Assembly (NCBI RefSeq): GCF_949628265.1
Contig: NC_088787.1
Coordinates: 33,344,844 to 33,408,843, forward strand
DNA length: 64,000 nucleotides
Direction: 5' to 3'
DNA from: Cloeon dipterum
Taxonomy: Eukaryota; Arthropoda; Insecta; Ephemeroptera; Baetidae
Below the pieces are notes generated by a model. It did no database searches. It had not been told where the DNA came from and worked only from the letters and a program-made list of their open reading frames with translations. Below, one piece after another: positions 24,259 to 37,520 of the stretch. The position numbers and the translations under genes were made by a program. The stretch's first letter is position 1, and each line of letters starts with the position of its first letter.

Positions 24259-25320
24259 TTAATTAGGTTTTAGATGCGCGAGTTTTCAATCCAGGAGTGA
24301 CATTAGCGTATAATGTGTGTGTTGTTCTTGCTAAAAGTGTCAGCCAGGAGCCCTGCTAGCAAGCAAATTCTGGGTAACTATTGGTCAGCCAAAATGTAAA
24401 TTTAATCGATTCAATTTCACAGCTGCCGCTTCGAGTCTGTAAAAATCAAAAAATGCCAGAGCAAAAAAATGGTCCCGCCGTTAATCATCATTAAACTTCA
24501 CTACTTTTAAAATTTTTTTCAGCCACTAGGCGTCGGCAAAATATCACCCAGCTACCGCTGCCATAGGCTAAATTTGGATGGATCAGTCAGCCGCCTAATA
24601 AAATTACGCGGCACAGGTCTAGCTAATAATAATAAGTTTACAAATTACAGGATTTTATCAATTTTTGAATTTATTATACCACCTCAAAGTGAAGAAAACT
24701 TTCACAATTATCGTCATTTTTCTCTTTTTATTGTTGTGAAAATTTTATGATAGGAAGATACATAACTTTTTCAATATACGCTGTGTTCCATTATATAAAT
24801 TTAGCAACTTCTTACTACACCTAAAACATGTTATTTTATACATCCAAATATATGACTCGTAAAAATTGGAGTATAATGTGATACAAGATTATACAAGAGG
24901 GAATGTTGATCGCGATTTTCTAAGTTTTCTTCTAGCTTCAACTTCAAATTTCGAAAGTCCCCAATCAATTCTTGGTGTCAAACGATGAGTGAACAAAAAG
25001 CGCGAGAGTTTCAGACAAAAATGCCATTGCTTTTCTAAAATTACAAGGAGCGTGAAACAGCTTTGCAGAACACTGGTAAATCAGCTTTAAAGTTTTATTT
25101 TGCTGAAATAAAAAAATGAATATTTATGCAAGCTTTGAACTTTAGGAGCAACTCAAGATATTAAAATACAAAAATTTTCAATTTAAAATTTGTTCTTACT
25201 TGAAACATAACAATATAATAAACCCGAAAAACATTGAACATTACATTTTTTTGTAATCTGCAGTTATTGTTAACAAATTTGTAGGAAGACACCACATACC
25301 ACACCCCAGCAATAAAAGCA

Positions 25321-28300
25321 TTACAAACGTTTCTTAATCAGCTTCTCCAGCTTCTTGATTCTTGACGATTCGTGTTCAGGACTAGTAACCATTGACGGAC
25401 TGGCTTTCATGTTTGATTCAGAGAGGGACAACAGCATCGGCGGGTCTTCTCTCGGCAAATCCTCTTCCGCAGCATAATTCATTTTTTGCAAGTGCAGCCG
25501 GAAGAGCTCAAGCATTGCAGCTTGATCTTGGCGACGCAAGCCCTGAAATGACAGAAACTTGAATGTCAGAAGAGCGACGCACACATTGAAGCCCATACCT
25601 TCATATCTAAAACTTTTTGGAACTCCGAAGTGTCGGACTGTGGCAATAGCTTAACATACTGCTCCACAAAAGCTGCTGGTGGATCACTTGGCGACATAAC
25701 CACTTTGAGAATCATTTCAGCCCTTGTCATTCCTTAAAAATTCCCACACAAATCGGATTTAATGATTGAAAAAAATAAACAATTTTGAATTTGTTGCAAA
25801 GTTAGTCTAATTGTAAGAGGAAATTAATAGCGGTTTCTATAAAAATGCTAGAGAGTTGAAAAATATGAAAATAAGGGGCAAATATTTTTGGTTTTCATAA
25901 GAGCTATTCGACCAAGCAAAGTTTTCACAAAAATTTCAATTTTGCGATTTACCCTTAGAAGAAATCCAAATAATATAGTAATAATATTCTCGCGCCAAAT
26001 AACAGTAAAAGAGATAGCTGGTAAAGATGAGAGCACAGGTGGTAAGTTTGTTGGAAATATGATAACGAAAAAAATCAGTCCCCTACCTTTCACCACAATT
26101 TTGGTAAATGCTGTGGGTGGCTTTCTGCTGACGGCAGAGCCCAGCGATGGGAGATCCAACAAAACAGTCTTGAACATGTGAGTATCAAGCAGCAATTGCT
26201 CAGCGCCAACCGTAGACAATGGTCGGCATTTGCAAATATTCTGGATGAGTTTTGGAATGAAGGAGCTGGATTTAGAAAAATAGAAATTAAAACCTTCCAT
26301 CTAAATGTTCCTAGAAATAGCTTGCCTAATAAATTTAATGCAAAATTGAGTGAAGTACTTTCTGGACGACGCCAAGTTGTCTCTGATGATTGGAATGGTC
26401 ATCTTCAAGTGGCCAGTGATGGCAGTGACGTAGCCACTTTGGTCCCCAACGCTTTCGATGCTGTTCCATTGGATCTGAAAAGCATCTCATTCAGAAAAAA
26501 AAAACAGGATTTGTGTTGAAGGCTTACTTTGCTCATGGCAGACAGGGCCGGCTCGCAGGCGATTTCCAAATCCTGAACAAGGAGCTGTATGCAGTTGGAA
26601 ATCACGCTGGAGAAAAGTTTCGATGAGCAAAGGAAGATAAAAATTAAAAAGCAAAATTACTTGTGGAAAATGTCTTGTTCCGAGGAAAACTTGATCTGGA
26701 TGACTAGCTGAGGAGCAACCTTTTCCTTCAGTTTCTCCTCCAATTGCTGGGTCGTCTCAAGACAATATTCTGCGGTAGTGAGGATGCTGCAAACCTTTGC
26801 TTGCTCTTCTTTTGTATACCGCGTCACTTGGTCACCTTCCTTCAGTAACATACTGAAGTTTTGAATGAGCCCAGCAGCAGAGGACAGGTCCCGAAGGTCT
26901 CGTGTCAAATTTGTCATACTGCTTAGTGAGCTGCTTGTTGTGCAGAGCCTAGAATTTTGAAGAATCGAGTATTAATTTATTGCTTCTTTTCTGTCCACAA
27001 AATTGTGTTTATTTTTTTCAATACATTTGCAAGATTTTGGAATTTTTCAAGTATGTTAAAATCAAATCCTTTTTCAGCTCTCGAATATCTAATTCATACA
27101 CAATTTTCCTCCTACACGAACTAAAAAAAATCAACAGGAATGCCACATTAATTATTTAAATGCTTAAAACAATTCGAGGCGAGACATACTAAGTCTTTTT
27201 TTTACTAAGTCCAATTTGCGTCTCTGAAGTATTTAATATCATTTAAAAAGATTAAAATTTCAAATTAATATGTGTGTTAACTCACTTTGGCAGTCCATTT
27301 TGCAGAATTCGGATGGCATACTCGCGGAGATATTTCTGGAAGAGCTTGGCCAGGTCGACCATTGGCTGCTCTGTGCTCAGCTGTGCACACTGCACCAAAC
27401 ACTTTTTGTAGAAAACGAACAGGTCGGCGCAGCTGGGCAAAATAGCACAAGCAGCTCCTCCTTCCGTGATGACTGGTGGGGCAGTGTTCTTCAACTCTTG
27501 CACAAATTGGTCCATAAGATCTGCTAGATTCCTGAGCAATAGAAATGAAAATTTGGACAATTCAGTTTAAGATTTTTACCTGTCAATGCTCTCAATGTAA
27601 ATGTTGAGGTAGGGAATGAAGCATTGGCCTATGAGCCCACTAAAGGACGCTGGTGGTTTTGTCTTAATTGGCTCCAAAGCCCCTCCGACTGCTTCATCTT
27701 CCTCAAAAGGATTCAAGCCTCTAGGTTCTTCCTCCTCAAAAGGATTCGTGCTCTTTTGGATGGTCATCCCCACAAAACGTTTCGCCAATAAGTTTTCAAA
27801 CGAGTTGGTTCGTTGGATTGCGAATAGAAGCAGCTTCACGTCAATCTCGTGTCTTCTCCTGCTCATCACGTTCGATAGCTGCGTTCTGAGCATCACAAAC
27901 AATTATTTAATCGATCGCAAGTACAAATATTTTCAATGCTAGCAGCGAAATCTAAATTAATCAGATGTGTCTAATTTCCCAGAATTATTTGCAAAGGAAA
28001 TTTTGAGGACTCTAAATGAGGCGTGACGCACCTTGTGACCTCGCAAAAGCGAACAGAGATGCGCTCGGAAATCTCCCACGACGGCGGAAACATTGGGCCA
28101 AATTTGTCCTCAAACTCCATCAAGTGCTTTTTCAACCAACTGTAACGCCGTTCAATGTTGTCCAGCCAGGCGGAATCTTGGTTTTCGTGGAATAGGTGCT
28201 TGTACTCTGCCAGTTGCAAGTCGGACAGCCAACTCAGCAAGCCCTCTCTGAAGACAGATTGAAATTAATGCTAGAACAAATAAAAATCAGCTCGCTTTAC

Positions 28301-29288
28301 TTGACTCTTGGATCCAGCACTGACACCACAAGACACGCCTCTGCGAGCTGTCTGCTAGGAGTAAAGTGCTTAGCGTTTGGACCCTCAAAAGCCTCATGGA
28401 AGTCCGACACTATCTGTTTTTCAAGGCGGACGTGGATCGATTGCACCTGTTTTGGCGATTTTTAATAAGAACTTTTGGTTTGAAGAGCATAATTTACCTC
28501 AACAGACATGTCTCTAATTTGAGGAATGTCGGTGAAGTCTTTGAAATGCTCCATCACTTGCTGCACACCCTGAAGTGGCATGACTATTTCTCCATACTTC
28601 CTCTTCTCGATAAGAGCTCTTAAGAAGTAAATGGCATTAGCTGTAGAGTAATTTTAAGAAAAATTAAACGCACTTCAAACTCTCCACCCCCTGAGCCAGC
28701 ATGTGCAGATGATTAAGGGCGGTGATTGCAGAGGTCAGGTTTCTTTTAGCACAGTCCAGTTGCTTGATGTCCCTTGTGATTTGTTGCACCGCCGCTTCAG
28801 ACTGTTCGGCCTTCATTTTGATGTCCCTGACTTGCAGAAATAGATGCTCGATCACCTTCTGAGCATCCGCTAGAGCTGCTTTGCCATCCTATCAAGTCAA
28901 AGCAGGTATTTATTTACTTGAAGAGTTCATGAATAACAGATAAACACCTTGCCAACTCTGCTTTGGTTTCGAACCACTGTGCGGATGTCCTCATCGATGC
29001 TGAGGATTTTCTGTTCCATTCTCGCCACCACTTCATCTAGATTTGCCAGAGACTGCTCCGTTGGGAACAGAGTGTTGATGTACGCAACAGCGTCAAAATC
29101 AGATTTTGCGAGCGGATCCTCACAGGGCAACACCTGAAATAATAATACATCATTTAGCTCAAATTTAAATCAGAGGGTCACACTTTTACCTGTTCTATTG
29201 CTCGTTGAACCTCTGGTGGGAAATTGATTAGAGCAGCTGCCCCGAGGGCACTGTCCTCCTCCTCCAAATACTCTTGTTCTCGATCCAT
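25321..29288 (-). CDS. VPS53: VPS53, subunit of the GARP/EARP tethering complexes
   Basis: Fourteen exons on the minus strand: 29288-29190, 29133-28948, 28888-28674, 28618-28498, 28446-28301, 28247-28032, 27885-27580, 27531-27286, 26948-26661, 26606-26528, 26474-26326, 26265-26087, 25732-25599 and 25542-25321. They sum to 2586 nt, or 861 residues (human form about 832). VPS53 works with VPS51, VPS52 and VPS54 (GARP, endosome to trans-Golgi) or VPS50 (EARP, recycling). Highly conserved pieces are [18 protein letters not shown] near the N-terminus, [18 protein letters not shown] (coiled coil), [60 protein letters not shown], and the family-typical end [16 protein letters not shown]. The start ATG opens an acidic stretch like that of the family. 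The intron 26325-26266 uses a GC donor (AG then GCAAGC); the frame closes only with it. A possible 5' UTR intron ends at an acceptor near 29355. Confidence 0.96.
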
Positions 29289-31195
29289 TTTAAAGGACGC
29301 CCAAGTCTTGGGAGTTCTTAGCAAGATGATCTTGATTAATTAGCCCGAATATAACTGTAAAAATTAAATGTAAATTGAATCATCCTAATAAAAATATCTT
29401 CCACTCAAGCTTGAATAGAAAAAATAACGTTTTCTTAAATTGCAGGTTCAGAGGTTCTATTTGAGAAATCAGAAAATATCAGAGATATTTCACGGTAAAA
29501 TTTTATTTTTTCTAACGAGTTGTCATTTATCATATCTAAATTATATTTCGATTCATCACAAATTATGAACGATAAGATTTCAGAGAATACAAAATAAATT
29601 ACCTCATTATTATTTCCGGTCCACAAAATAAGTCAATAATTGCAACAACTTTAACAACTACAATTTTATAATGAAAAATCGGTGTTTGTGTTGGGTTGGA
29701 AAGAGGTGGGACGGGCGTTAAGCCTTGTTTCGTCGACAAGGGGGCGTTGCACTTAAAAATGTTTAAGTACTTGAGCGGGAAGGGAAACTGGGCCGACAGC
29801 CGACTACTGTGAATTTAATCAATTTAATATGTATTACGATTAATACATTTTGATTTTCTAGTTTTTGGTTTGTCAAAAGTGGTCATATTTGAAGTGTTTA
29901 AGTTTCCAGCGACTGGTTCTTGTAATAAAGTATTGCATTAATCGAAATTTTTATATTTTTTTCATTTTTACTGATAAGTTATTAAGAAATATGAGTTGAG
30001 CAACACGAACAACAATAATTATTGGATTTTGGATTGAGGCAGGAATTGACTAAACTTAAATTTCGTCGTAATTCTAAGTAAAAATTGGTTAATGATAACA
30101 AAATAAAATTCTTCAAGCTTAATCAATTTCATCGTAAATTATGCATTGCATGATAAAAATAAGATAATTGAGATTTAAGTTTCCGAACAGTCATCAATTT
30201 TATTAAGTCAAATTTTTGAAACTGAAAAAATGTAAAGACCCAAAGAATAAAATATTTATTACGGTAGCTTGGGCTATACTAATTATTTTGACTTAGAAAA
30301 GTTAAAAATGTTTATCTTTACATCAGAAAATTTTTAATTTTCAAACCATATAGTATAATATCTTGCAGGGATTAATTTGGTCCTTAAAAAAACTTTGATT
30401 CGTGTAATGAAGACCGGTTTCATTATAACATACCTCATAATTAAAGCCATTATCACATGCTCCTTTGCAATCATTTCTAAATTAATTTCCTTTGTTGCAT
30501 TTGCGTTTGAGAATTTTGGAAAACTCTTGTCCTTTGCTTATTAAAGGGTATTATGTTAAATAACATTCACCGTTATTTTTCAGGAAACAGGATTTATTGT
30601 GTGAGGTCTTGAAATTGATCTCATTCGCAAATAACGAAGTCTGTGCAATTATTCATAGTCCTAGTGAGTGAGTGTGATCCAAGGCAGCTATTACATAAAT
30701 ACATTATACATCTCAGCACATTAAATGCAGATGGAATTTTCCAGACCGGGAGCAGGGGTGCGTTGCAATCCAAAGGAGAATGTTGCAAGTTTAAATTACT
30801 AAAATTTAAGGAGAGTTTTGATTGGAACGTATGAGCTGTTTTTAGTCTCATTGTGACTTTGAATTGACATTGACAAGTTGAAAAGGTCCAAAGCAAAGCT
30901 GAAAAAACAACAACAATCGACAGTTGAATTCTGTCCAACTCAATAGAGCGGTAAGCTCACGATTTAACATTAATGTTGGTAACAACATTGACATCCCTCC
31001 ATTCACTTTAGTCTTCCATGCACGTAATATATAACATTAATCTTTGGCACACACATCTTTAGCTCCAACCCTCTTTTGCTAAGCACAACATGTAACTAAA
31101 ACTAACAAATATGTAAAATCGAGAAGTACGTTATTTCCAACCAGGACTTTCAAAATGAGGAGTGCTCCTTACGGAGATTTTGAGATTTTTTAAGC
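29289..31195. other. Intergenic region between VPS53 and CDIPT
   Basis: AT-rich; it holds the promoter side of VPS53 and the 3' side of CDIPT, both on the minus strand. The minus-strand frame at 30938-30621 looks like a signal peptide start but begins with TTG, has ordinary AT-rich codons and lacks support. Nothing else is seen. Confidence 0.5.
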
Positions 31196-32621
31196 TTAGT
31201 TGGCCTTGACTTTGCGCGCTTCCTCTCGTTCGTTGACGTCGATCGTGCCAAGGTTGATGCAGGCGATGTAGCCCTGCAGAAGGGCGATCAGCGCCTTCAC
31301 CACAGCAACAGGGAAGGTCACCACGCTCAGCAGCTTGAAAAGCCCGACGCCAGCGACTAGAAACACGGTGCATTTTTCAAAAATAGTGATAATATTTTTT
31401 CTATCAGGTAAATTACCAATTGGACCAGGCGTGAAGTGCAGGAGGTACAAGGAAGCGTAGAATAATTCGTTTCCGGCGCACATGCAGAAAAGGACGGTCC
31501 TGGAGGTGTAGTAGATACGCATGATCGGATTTCCAGACAGATCAACAAACTTGTGGCTGGTCTTTCCTTGCATCAGGGTGCTAAAAAATGATATAGTGAT
31601 TTGTTGCTTATTTCTTTTGAACTTTTGTTTCCAAAGCCGCTGGACCAGCAAGTGGCGAGTCAGCGCTGGTGCGCCTCCCAGCCCATTGGGCTATTTGAAC
31701 ATTTTTTGGAGTCACTCAACTAGCCACCTTAAGCCATAATATCTGACATTGGGCAGCCAGTATCAGATCCCCGAATTGCTCAAATATCTCCCATTCCTTT
31801 GACACTCGTAAGAACTACGCCTTAACAATGTGAGCCAACAGGCTGATCGCACAATAGGAATATTATTGAAATTAATTACGTGTGCAGGTGGATCCAGTGG
31901 CAGGCGATGTCAATAGTCATGCTCAACTGGAAGAGGAATGTGTATTGTGGGTAAAACAGGCATAGGGTCACCATCAGACACATTGTTCCGCATCGGTCGG
32001 TCAGCTGGTCCAGCATGGCGCCGAATTTGGTGCCTGAAAATTTCATAATAAAAATAACAAACATCTTACAAAGAAAAAGCATAAATTTTATAATAAATAA
32101 TTTAATATTACTGAAGAAGTTGAACAACGTGATATTTGTATAAATAATTGAGTCGTGACCTCAAGCACTAGATATGAAAGAGGGAAGTCATACAAAAGAT
32201 GATTTAAATTTAATCTTACTCTGGTTATACATTCTTGCGGCATGTCCATCGAAGGCGTCCAGAAGAGCGGACGTCACGTAACACCAGGAGGCCAAAACAT
32301 AGTTGGTTGGCATGAAATAGAACGATATCAAAGCCAAGATCACTCGGGCATACCCTGAAATAAAATAGTATTTTAAAGAAAACAACTCTATTTGATAGGA
32401 TTTTGGAGGAAAACAGGAAAATAATTCAGAGCTCAAGAGCTAAAGAGTTTTTATAAACATGAAACTAAATAGCAGGAATTTCAAGATGACTAAGCAAAAA
32501 AATCTTTCGCCTCATTAAAAAATTGTCAATTGTGATAGTGAGAGCCCAAAGTCACTTTGATCCACACGCGCCGCTTACCAATGATGTTGGGTACAAAGAG
32601 GAAAATGTTTTCGCCTTCCAT
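31196..32621 (-). CDS. CDIPT: CDP-diacylglycerol--inositol 3-phosphatidyltransferase (PI synthase)
   Basis: Five exons on the minus strand: 32621-32579, 32354-32220, 32033-31880, 31580-31417 and 31356-31196. They sum to 657 nt, or 218 residues, about the length of the human enzyme. It joins CDP-diacylglycerol and myo-inositol to make phosphatidylinositol and CMP in the endoplasmic reticulum, the supply for all phosphoinositides. The CDP-alcohol phosphotransferase signature DG-x2-AR-x8-G-x3-D-x3-D is complete across the exon 2/3 junction (DGHAARMYNQ, then GAMLDQLTDR). Other family blocks are NIFLFVPNIIGYARV at the start, ACHWIHLHT, FVDLSGNPIMRIYYTSR and CAGNELFYASLYLLHF. Several hydrophobic spans are visible (for example VILALISFYFM and MCLMVTLCLFY). 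The C-terminus is short and basic. The Drosophila orthologue is Pis. Confidence 0.97.
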
Positions 32622-33294
32622 CGTAGTTTCGAGATCGTGGAACAGTTAATAATTCTCGGTGCAGTCAGAGCTCGAGAAAGAGTAAAGTCGGATTTTCGTC
32701 TTGTTGCAAGCTCGATCGACGACAAGCAGGCTTCAAATCCGGGTTAATGCAATAAGCAAAGTGCCAAAGTGGCCGCGCCGCGAGTCGAAAATCCTTTGTT
32801 TACGTGCTAGACTTCGGACAGGGTTCGATTTGCGGCGCTGCGCGTGCGCCAGTTATTCGGATTACGTCATAGACTTCCAAGTGGCGCACCACGCTGTCAT
32901 CAGCCAGCCTTGCTTGCTTTCCATTTCTACTTACAAATAAGTTACCAAATATATTTTTGAAAAACAAAAAAACATACTTGAATTTTTGTGTGAAAGAAAT
33001 ATGAGCTAATTGTTAGCTGTCCGGTCGGATGAGTGTTTATGATATTGTGAACAAAAAAGTCACCAAATGTCACCATAGGAATTTTATTTCAAGGCTTTTT
33101 AAAGCATTATTAATTATCACTTATTTCACAATATTATATGATGTGGTACAATTTATAAAATTTAAATCACATTTTACAATATATTTTCTCATTGCCTAGC
33201 ATTGTCATTTTACAACTTTTATTATTATTTTACAAGATTCGATCAGGTACCTTTTAGGGTTTATAATATATATTTTCAATAGATTAAATTATTT
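32622..33294. other. Intergenic region, CDIPT promoter side
   Basis: The first 300 bp upstream of the CDIPT start are GC-richer (GGCCGCGCCGCGAG near 32771) and are the likely promoter of that minus-strand gene. The rest is AT-rich and includes the 3' flank of the Sas-4 gene. No other feature seen. Confidence 0.45.
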
Positions 33295-36200
33295 TCATGA
33301 GTCAACTGGGCAATGCGTGTCTATAATAAGTTTGCCAGAGGCATCTTTTACTCGAACACGTCCATTAGGGTATTTAGTTTCAAGAAGTCCACTGGGATAC
33401 CGCACACGAATAGTTCCATCCGGATACTGCAACGTCTACAGAATACCCTAATTAAGTTTCATCGCAACATATTTTTTAATAAAATACCGTAGAATCTGCT
33501 GTCCTAATTTCTCTCAATCCATTTGGCATTTCAAGAATGCTTGAACCATCGAGATTAAGGAATAGTTTGGATCCATCACTCAGATTTGCGGTCTGCTTCC
33601 CTTCAGCGTCGATACACATGCTGGATCCATCTGGGAAACTTACTTCTTTACTCCCATCCCTCTTTAACACTTCCTTTTGGCCACTGCAAAAAAATGCGAT
33701 TAAAAAATTGTATATCTTGACGTTGTTTTGTTGATTGGCTTACTCTGGATATGAAATGGTTTGGGTTCCATCAGATTGAGTTTCGTGCCAAACTCGACTG
33801 TCAGCGTAGAAATAGCGCGTGACCCCCTCTCTTTTCCAGCTCTCTTGCACGTCACCATTGTAAAAAACCATCCGCCTGTTGCTTTCATCCGCTGACACTT
33901 TCAAAGTGTTCCCGCTAGAGTACCAAATTTGTTTGGTCCCATCTGGATGTATATTATGACTTTTTACGATGTCACTGTTAAGGGAATATTAGGATTAGGA
34001 TGATTTTATTAAAGCTGATAATTTTGCCAGTGTCACGAGTATCTGCTCAATTATTCTGGCTTTGCACGATTCCACATTAACTTAATTAAAAATATTTCAA
34101 AATATATTATATTACCTTGTAGCTTCTGCGACACGAATTGGCTGGCTCATCTTTTCTGGCAAAACTGATTTTGGTCTCATATCTTCTTCCAAATTAAGCT
34201 CAGGCAAAACAGTTTTATTCCAGATAGGCTCTCGCAGTTTCTCAAATGACTCTCTTCGAACTGGTTCTTTTGGAGGGGCATCGACCAAAGTACTCTTACA
34301 CTTGGACTCTTCTACCGCATCGTTGTTTTTGGCATAAAATATATCAAAGTAAGCTTTGTTGATCGATCTAGGAGTCATCGCAGGGCTGTTAGGAGCATCC
34401 TCTTTGGGACAAAGCGTTTGATACAACTTAAGAGCGTCATCTAGATCTCTGGCACACGTGATCCTTGACCCCTGTTTATTGTCAACGTTCTCAGCATCAA
34501 CTTCTTCACTAGCAACCTCAGGAGAAGATCTGTTTGGTTCTTCTTGCCTTTTCAATGCTGATTTCGGGAGCCCTTTGCTCTTTGTGCTCTTGGCACTACT
34601 TGCAAGCGCGAAATGAACCTGAACAACCAAAAAATTAGTTAAATGATGCAAGTTTCAGGTGTTTTTGGTTTTGCAAACCTTTTTGGCCTGGTTCAATTTC
34701 AATTCTTTAATTTGTGAGGCCAGATTTTTGTTTTCCTGCGCGAGTTGCCGCAACTGAGCCCTTTGATTGGCTTGCGCTGACGCCCAGCGTACCTCTTTTT
34801 CCTTCCACGAATCTTGCAGCTCTTGGAGCTTTTAGGAAAAATTTAACAGTCTGAAAAGCATAATAAGATAACAAAAATACCTGTTTTTTCAGTTCCTCGA
34901 TTTTTTTGCTTTCATTCAAGTGCTGCAGTTTGTTGCCTTGAAACCGCTTTTTCTGCTCCTCTGCCTCTTGCAGGGCCCTGGCCAATATTTCTTTTTCGCA
35001 GGCCAAGTCTTGCTTTTGCCTCTGCAGTTGTGTCTGCTGCTCCTGAACGACCAGCACTTCCCTGTGCAACTGCTCCAGCCTGGCGTGCATTGCTGAGCCC
35101 AATACTAGACTATCGTCCAGCTGAAACAATTTGGTTAATCATATAATTAAAAAAAACAAGTTTAGCTTGTACATTCCGTGGCTCCTCAGGGTCTTCAGAA
35201 GAAATACTACGCTCTTCCACATTCTTCTTAGCAGGAGCACTTTTTGTGTCAGTGGGCGCACAGTTTTCTTCCTCATCGGGCAACCTCCTGCCATATTCTG
35301 ACGCGTCAGTTGAAGTCTCGCCGTCACTGGATTCGCTACTTTTACTCCATTCTCCATCAGTCAAATTGATAGGCTAATTTTTAGAAGTGAGCAGAGACGT
35401 TCAATGCAGAATTAAATACACTTACGCTGTGCTGGCCACCTTCATCATCGCTTGAAGTCTCACATTGCAAGCCAGACAAATCCAGTTTAAGATCATTCAA
35501 ATTTATTCCTTGATTGTTCTCCCAGAACTCAGCACTGGCTCCATCTTCAGAGAAGCCATTATTATATTATAATTAATAATATTAAAAAATGTTTGCATAA
35601 AATTACCGGGAGGTCCAAATCTGATGGCGGCAAGTTGATGGAGGAGCGATTTTGCGTTTTCGATAGCGGGATTTGGTGTCGAGGATGGCGCCTCCAGGGC
35701 CAACGGAGACTGGCTTTGAGTCGCTGCTGATTTGATGGGGGAGCCCTGGGGCGTATTCTGAATGGAACTGATATAGCCACCTTCGATGAACCTAGTGTAC
35801 ACTGAGGAACTGGAGCAAAAACTTGAGTCGTCAACCAATTGCTCCATCCGTTCAAATACCCTCAGCTCCCTCTGTTCGACCTATAAAGAAGCAAAATCTG
35901 TGAAAAACAGATTGAAAATTGCAAACTCTACCTTTTTCATAGGGGAGGAAGTTGAAATTTCATTTTGTGCCCTTGAGAAAACCGAGCTCCAGGTTTTCTG
36001 TTCCTGCATGGCCTCAGGGTTCCTTGGGTCTGAATTGTTTTTCGCATTTTTTCCAGCGGCTTTCTTTTCTTGGAAAAGACTTTTCTTTGGAGGCACCAGC
36101 CTTAGGGTTGGAGGGATTGGCGCTCTTGGCACTAGTAGTTGGCCCTTGAAAGAGGACATTTTAAGTCATTCTAAAATTAATTTTAAATTTTAATTAGTAC

Positions 36201-36906
36201 CTTCTGGGAACCGCTGGTTGGTGCTGATCTTTTCGCCACTACTTTATTCCCTTTAAGTTGTTTGGTGTTCTTACTCTTCGGAGCAGTTTCCGGTAGCGCC
36301 TTTTCAGGATTGCTGGACACCTTTTTTTTAGACTTAGTGGCGAGTATCCTCTTTCTCTGTTCTTCCATGTCCTCGCTGGACATTCGGAATCTTGTGAGAC
36401 CCTGGCCTCTTCTAAGGAAGGGTCTCTTTGGCTTCACGTTGTCATCATTTTCCTCTTGAGAACTGGTTTTTATCGTTGCAAAATTCTAATCTCACATTAT
36501 TTATAGATATTTTACCCACTAAGCTCAATCAGCAAATTACCCTTTCATCGCCTCCGTATTCCGATTTATCCCTTGGATGCACTTCATGGTCATGAAAACC
36601 ACTTTTATTATTATCATCAAATGTTGATTCATTTACAGCAGACACAGAAGATTCGCTGTCATAAGCGGCAAGATCCTTTACTTGATCTGAGAACCAATTT
36701 GATTGATGTTAAGATTGATAAATGTAATTTCGAAATGGGTAACTCTTACCAGGAAATTTTAACTGCTGGAATCGTGAACTTTGTTCTTCAACAAGCATTT
36801 CTCGGTGTTTTTCTTGTTCCTTGACTAGCCTCTCGTGCTGTTGACTTTGCCACTGTTTTAAATCTAATAACTTTCCCAAAACACTCAACGAAGCCTGGCT
36901 GTCCAT
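33295..36906 (-). CDS. Sas-4: Centriole assembly protein CENPJ/CPAP (Sas-4)
   Basis: Thirteen exons on the minus strand: 36906-36750, 36686-36541, 36485-36201, 36144-35932, 35880-35607, 35544-35426, 35373-35173, 35120-34881, 34828-34679, 34618-34116, 33974-33744, 33683-33488 and 33435-33295. They sum to 2856 nt, or 951 residues. The protein sets centriole length by carrying tubulin and linking the cartwheel to the wall. The C-terminal G-box (TCP10_C domain, about residues 763-945) is a run of beta repeats of the type PDGTKQIWYSSGNTLKV, SDGTQTISYP, DGSKEVSFPDGSS and YPDGTIRVRYPSG; this is diagnostic. Residues about 466-595 form a coiled coil rich in Q, E and K. Residues 120-260 are basic and fit the tubulin/microtubule-binding part (KPKRPFLRRGQGLTRF resembles the PN2-3 region). 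Acidic Ser-rich stretches at 360-465 look like phosphorylation targets. A splice acceptor 8 nt upstream of the ATG and a strong donor at 36999 show a non-coding first exon. Confidence 0.95.
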
Positions 36907-36999
36907 TGCAACGCTGTAAAAACATGGATTTGATAAAAATCTATGAAATTTCCTTCAAGTGCTTGAAAAATGCCTTCCTAAATAGAAATTTTGACTTAC

Positions 37000-37060
37000 G
37001 TACTTCTTATTTCGTTTTTACCACGATTTGATAAGACACTGTTTACACTTTACACATCCT
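37000..37060 (-). other. Probable 5' UTR exon of Sas-4
   Basis: On the minus strand AAGTAC is followed by GTAAGTCAA, a near-perfect U1 donor at 36999-36991. The acceptor TTTTTACAG at 36914 precedes the coding exon by a few bases. The transcription start was not located, so the right end is approximate. Confidence 0.55.
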
Positions 37061-37224
37061 ACAAGATACTAACGTTCTGTCTGAACATACAAAAATCGAA
37101 TTCAAGGGATGAGATGTTGATTAGAGAGTTGTAGAGTGAAAATATGATTTAAATGTTTATGTTTTGCTAACCAGCTGATGCCAGTCTCACGATGCATGCT
37201 TGCACCATCCTGTTTGCCGCTCTT

Positions 37225-37300
37225 TTCATTCACTTGGCGCGAAAAGGTAGACCAATCGGGTTGAGGAAAACGTTGCGGCCTTGGTTTGTGATTGGTGCAT
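37225..37300 (-). promoter_or_regulatory. E2F-type site with CCAAT boxes upstream of Sas-4
   Basis: TTGGCGCGAAAA at 37234-37245 contains a textbook E2F/DP core (TTTTCGCGCC on the minus strand). ACCAATC follows at 37250 and an inverted CCAAT (GATTGGT) lies near 37290. An E2F core with CCAAT boxes is a common signature of S-phase and centrosome-cycle genes, and it lies about 200-250 bp upstream of the presumed first exon. Function is inferred, not shown. Confidence 0.45.
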
Positions 37301-37520
37301 TTTTTACTCACAGGAAATGAATCAGACACAGGCACAACCAGCGACGACGACAGGGACCCCCCACCCCCCACCCCCATACCTCAACAAAATCACGAGACGA
37401 CCGACGACCTGTCCGTTCCAAACCCAAACAAACACACGTGCTTGCTGTGCAGCAGGATCTGAGCAGGATGCATTCATCTGCAACTGCAGCTGTAGTAGTC
37501 AACAATCAAAAAACGTCTCA

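Larger units (their letters stand above)
23265..25320. other. Intergenic region between USP1-like and VPS53, containing one tRNA
   Basis: Apart from the tRNA at 24173-24244, no gene is supported. The USP1-like promoter and non-coding first exon must lie in 23265-24000, but I could not place them. The 24580-24610 stretch resembles the GC-rich repeat at 20205-20335. Confidence 0.5.

Noticed and set aside
26178-26519. Plus-strand frame inside VPS53
   Set aside because: Antisense shadow of VPS53 exons 11 and 12, whose coding sense is certain.
30621-30938. Minus-strand frame with a signal-peptide-like start
   Set aside because: It begins with TTG, not ATG, and the hydrophobic part overlaps a pyrimidine tract. 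Later residues look random.
35786-36193. 135-residue plus-strand frame inside Sas-4
   Set aside because: Antisense shadow of Sas-4 exons; codon use and homology support the minus strand.
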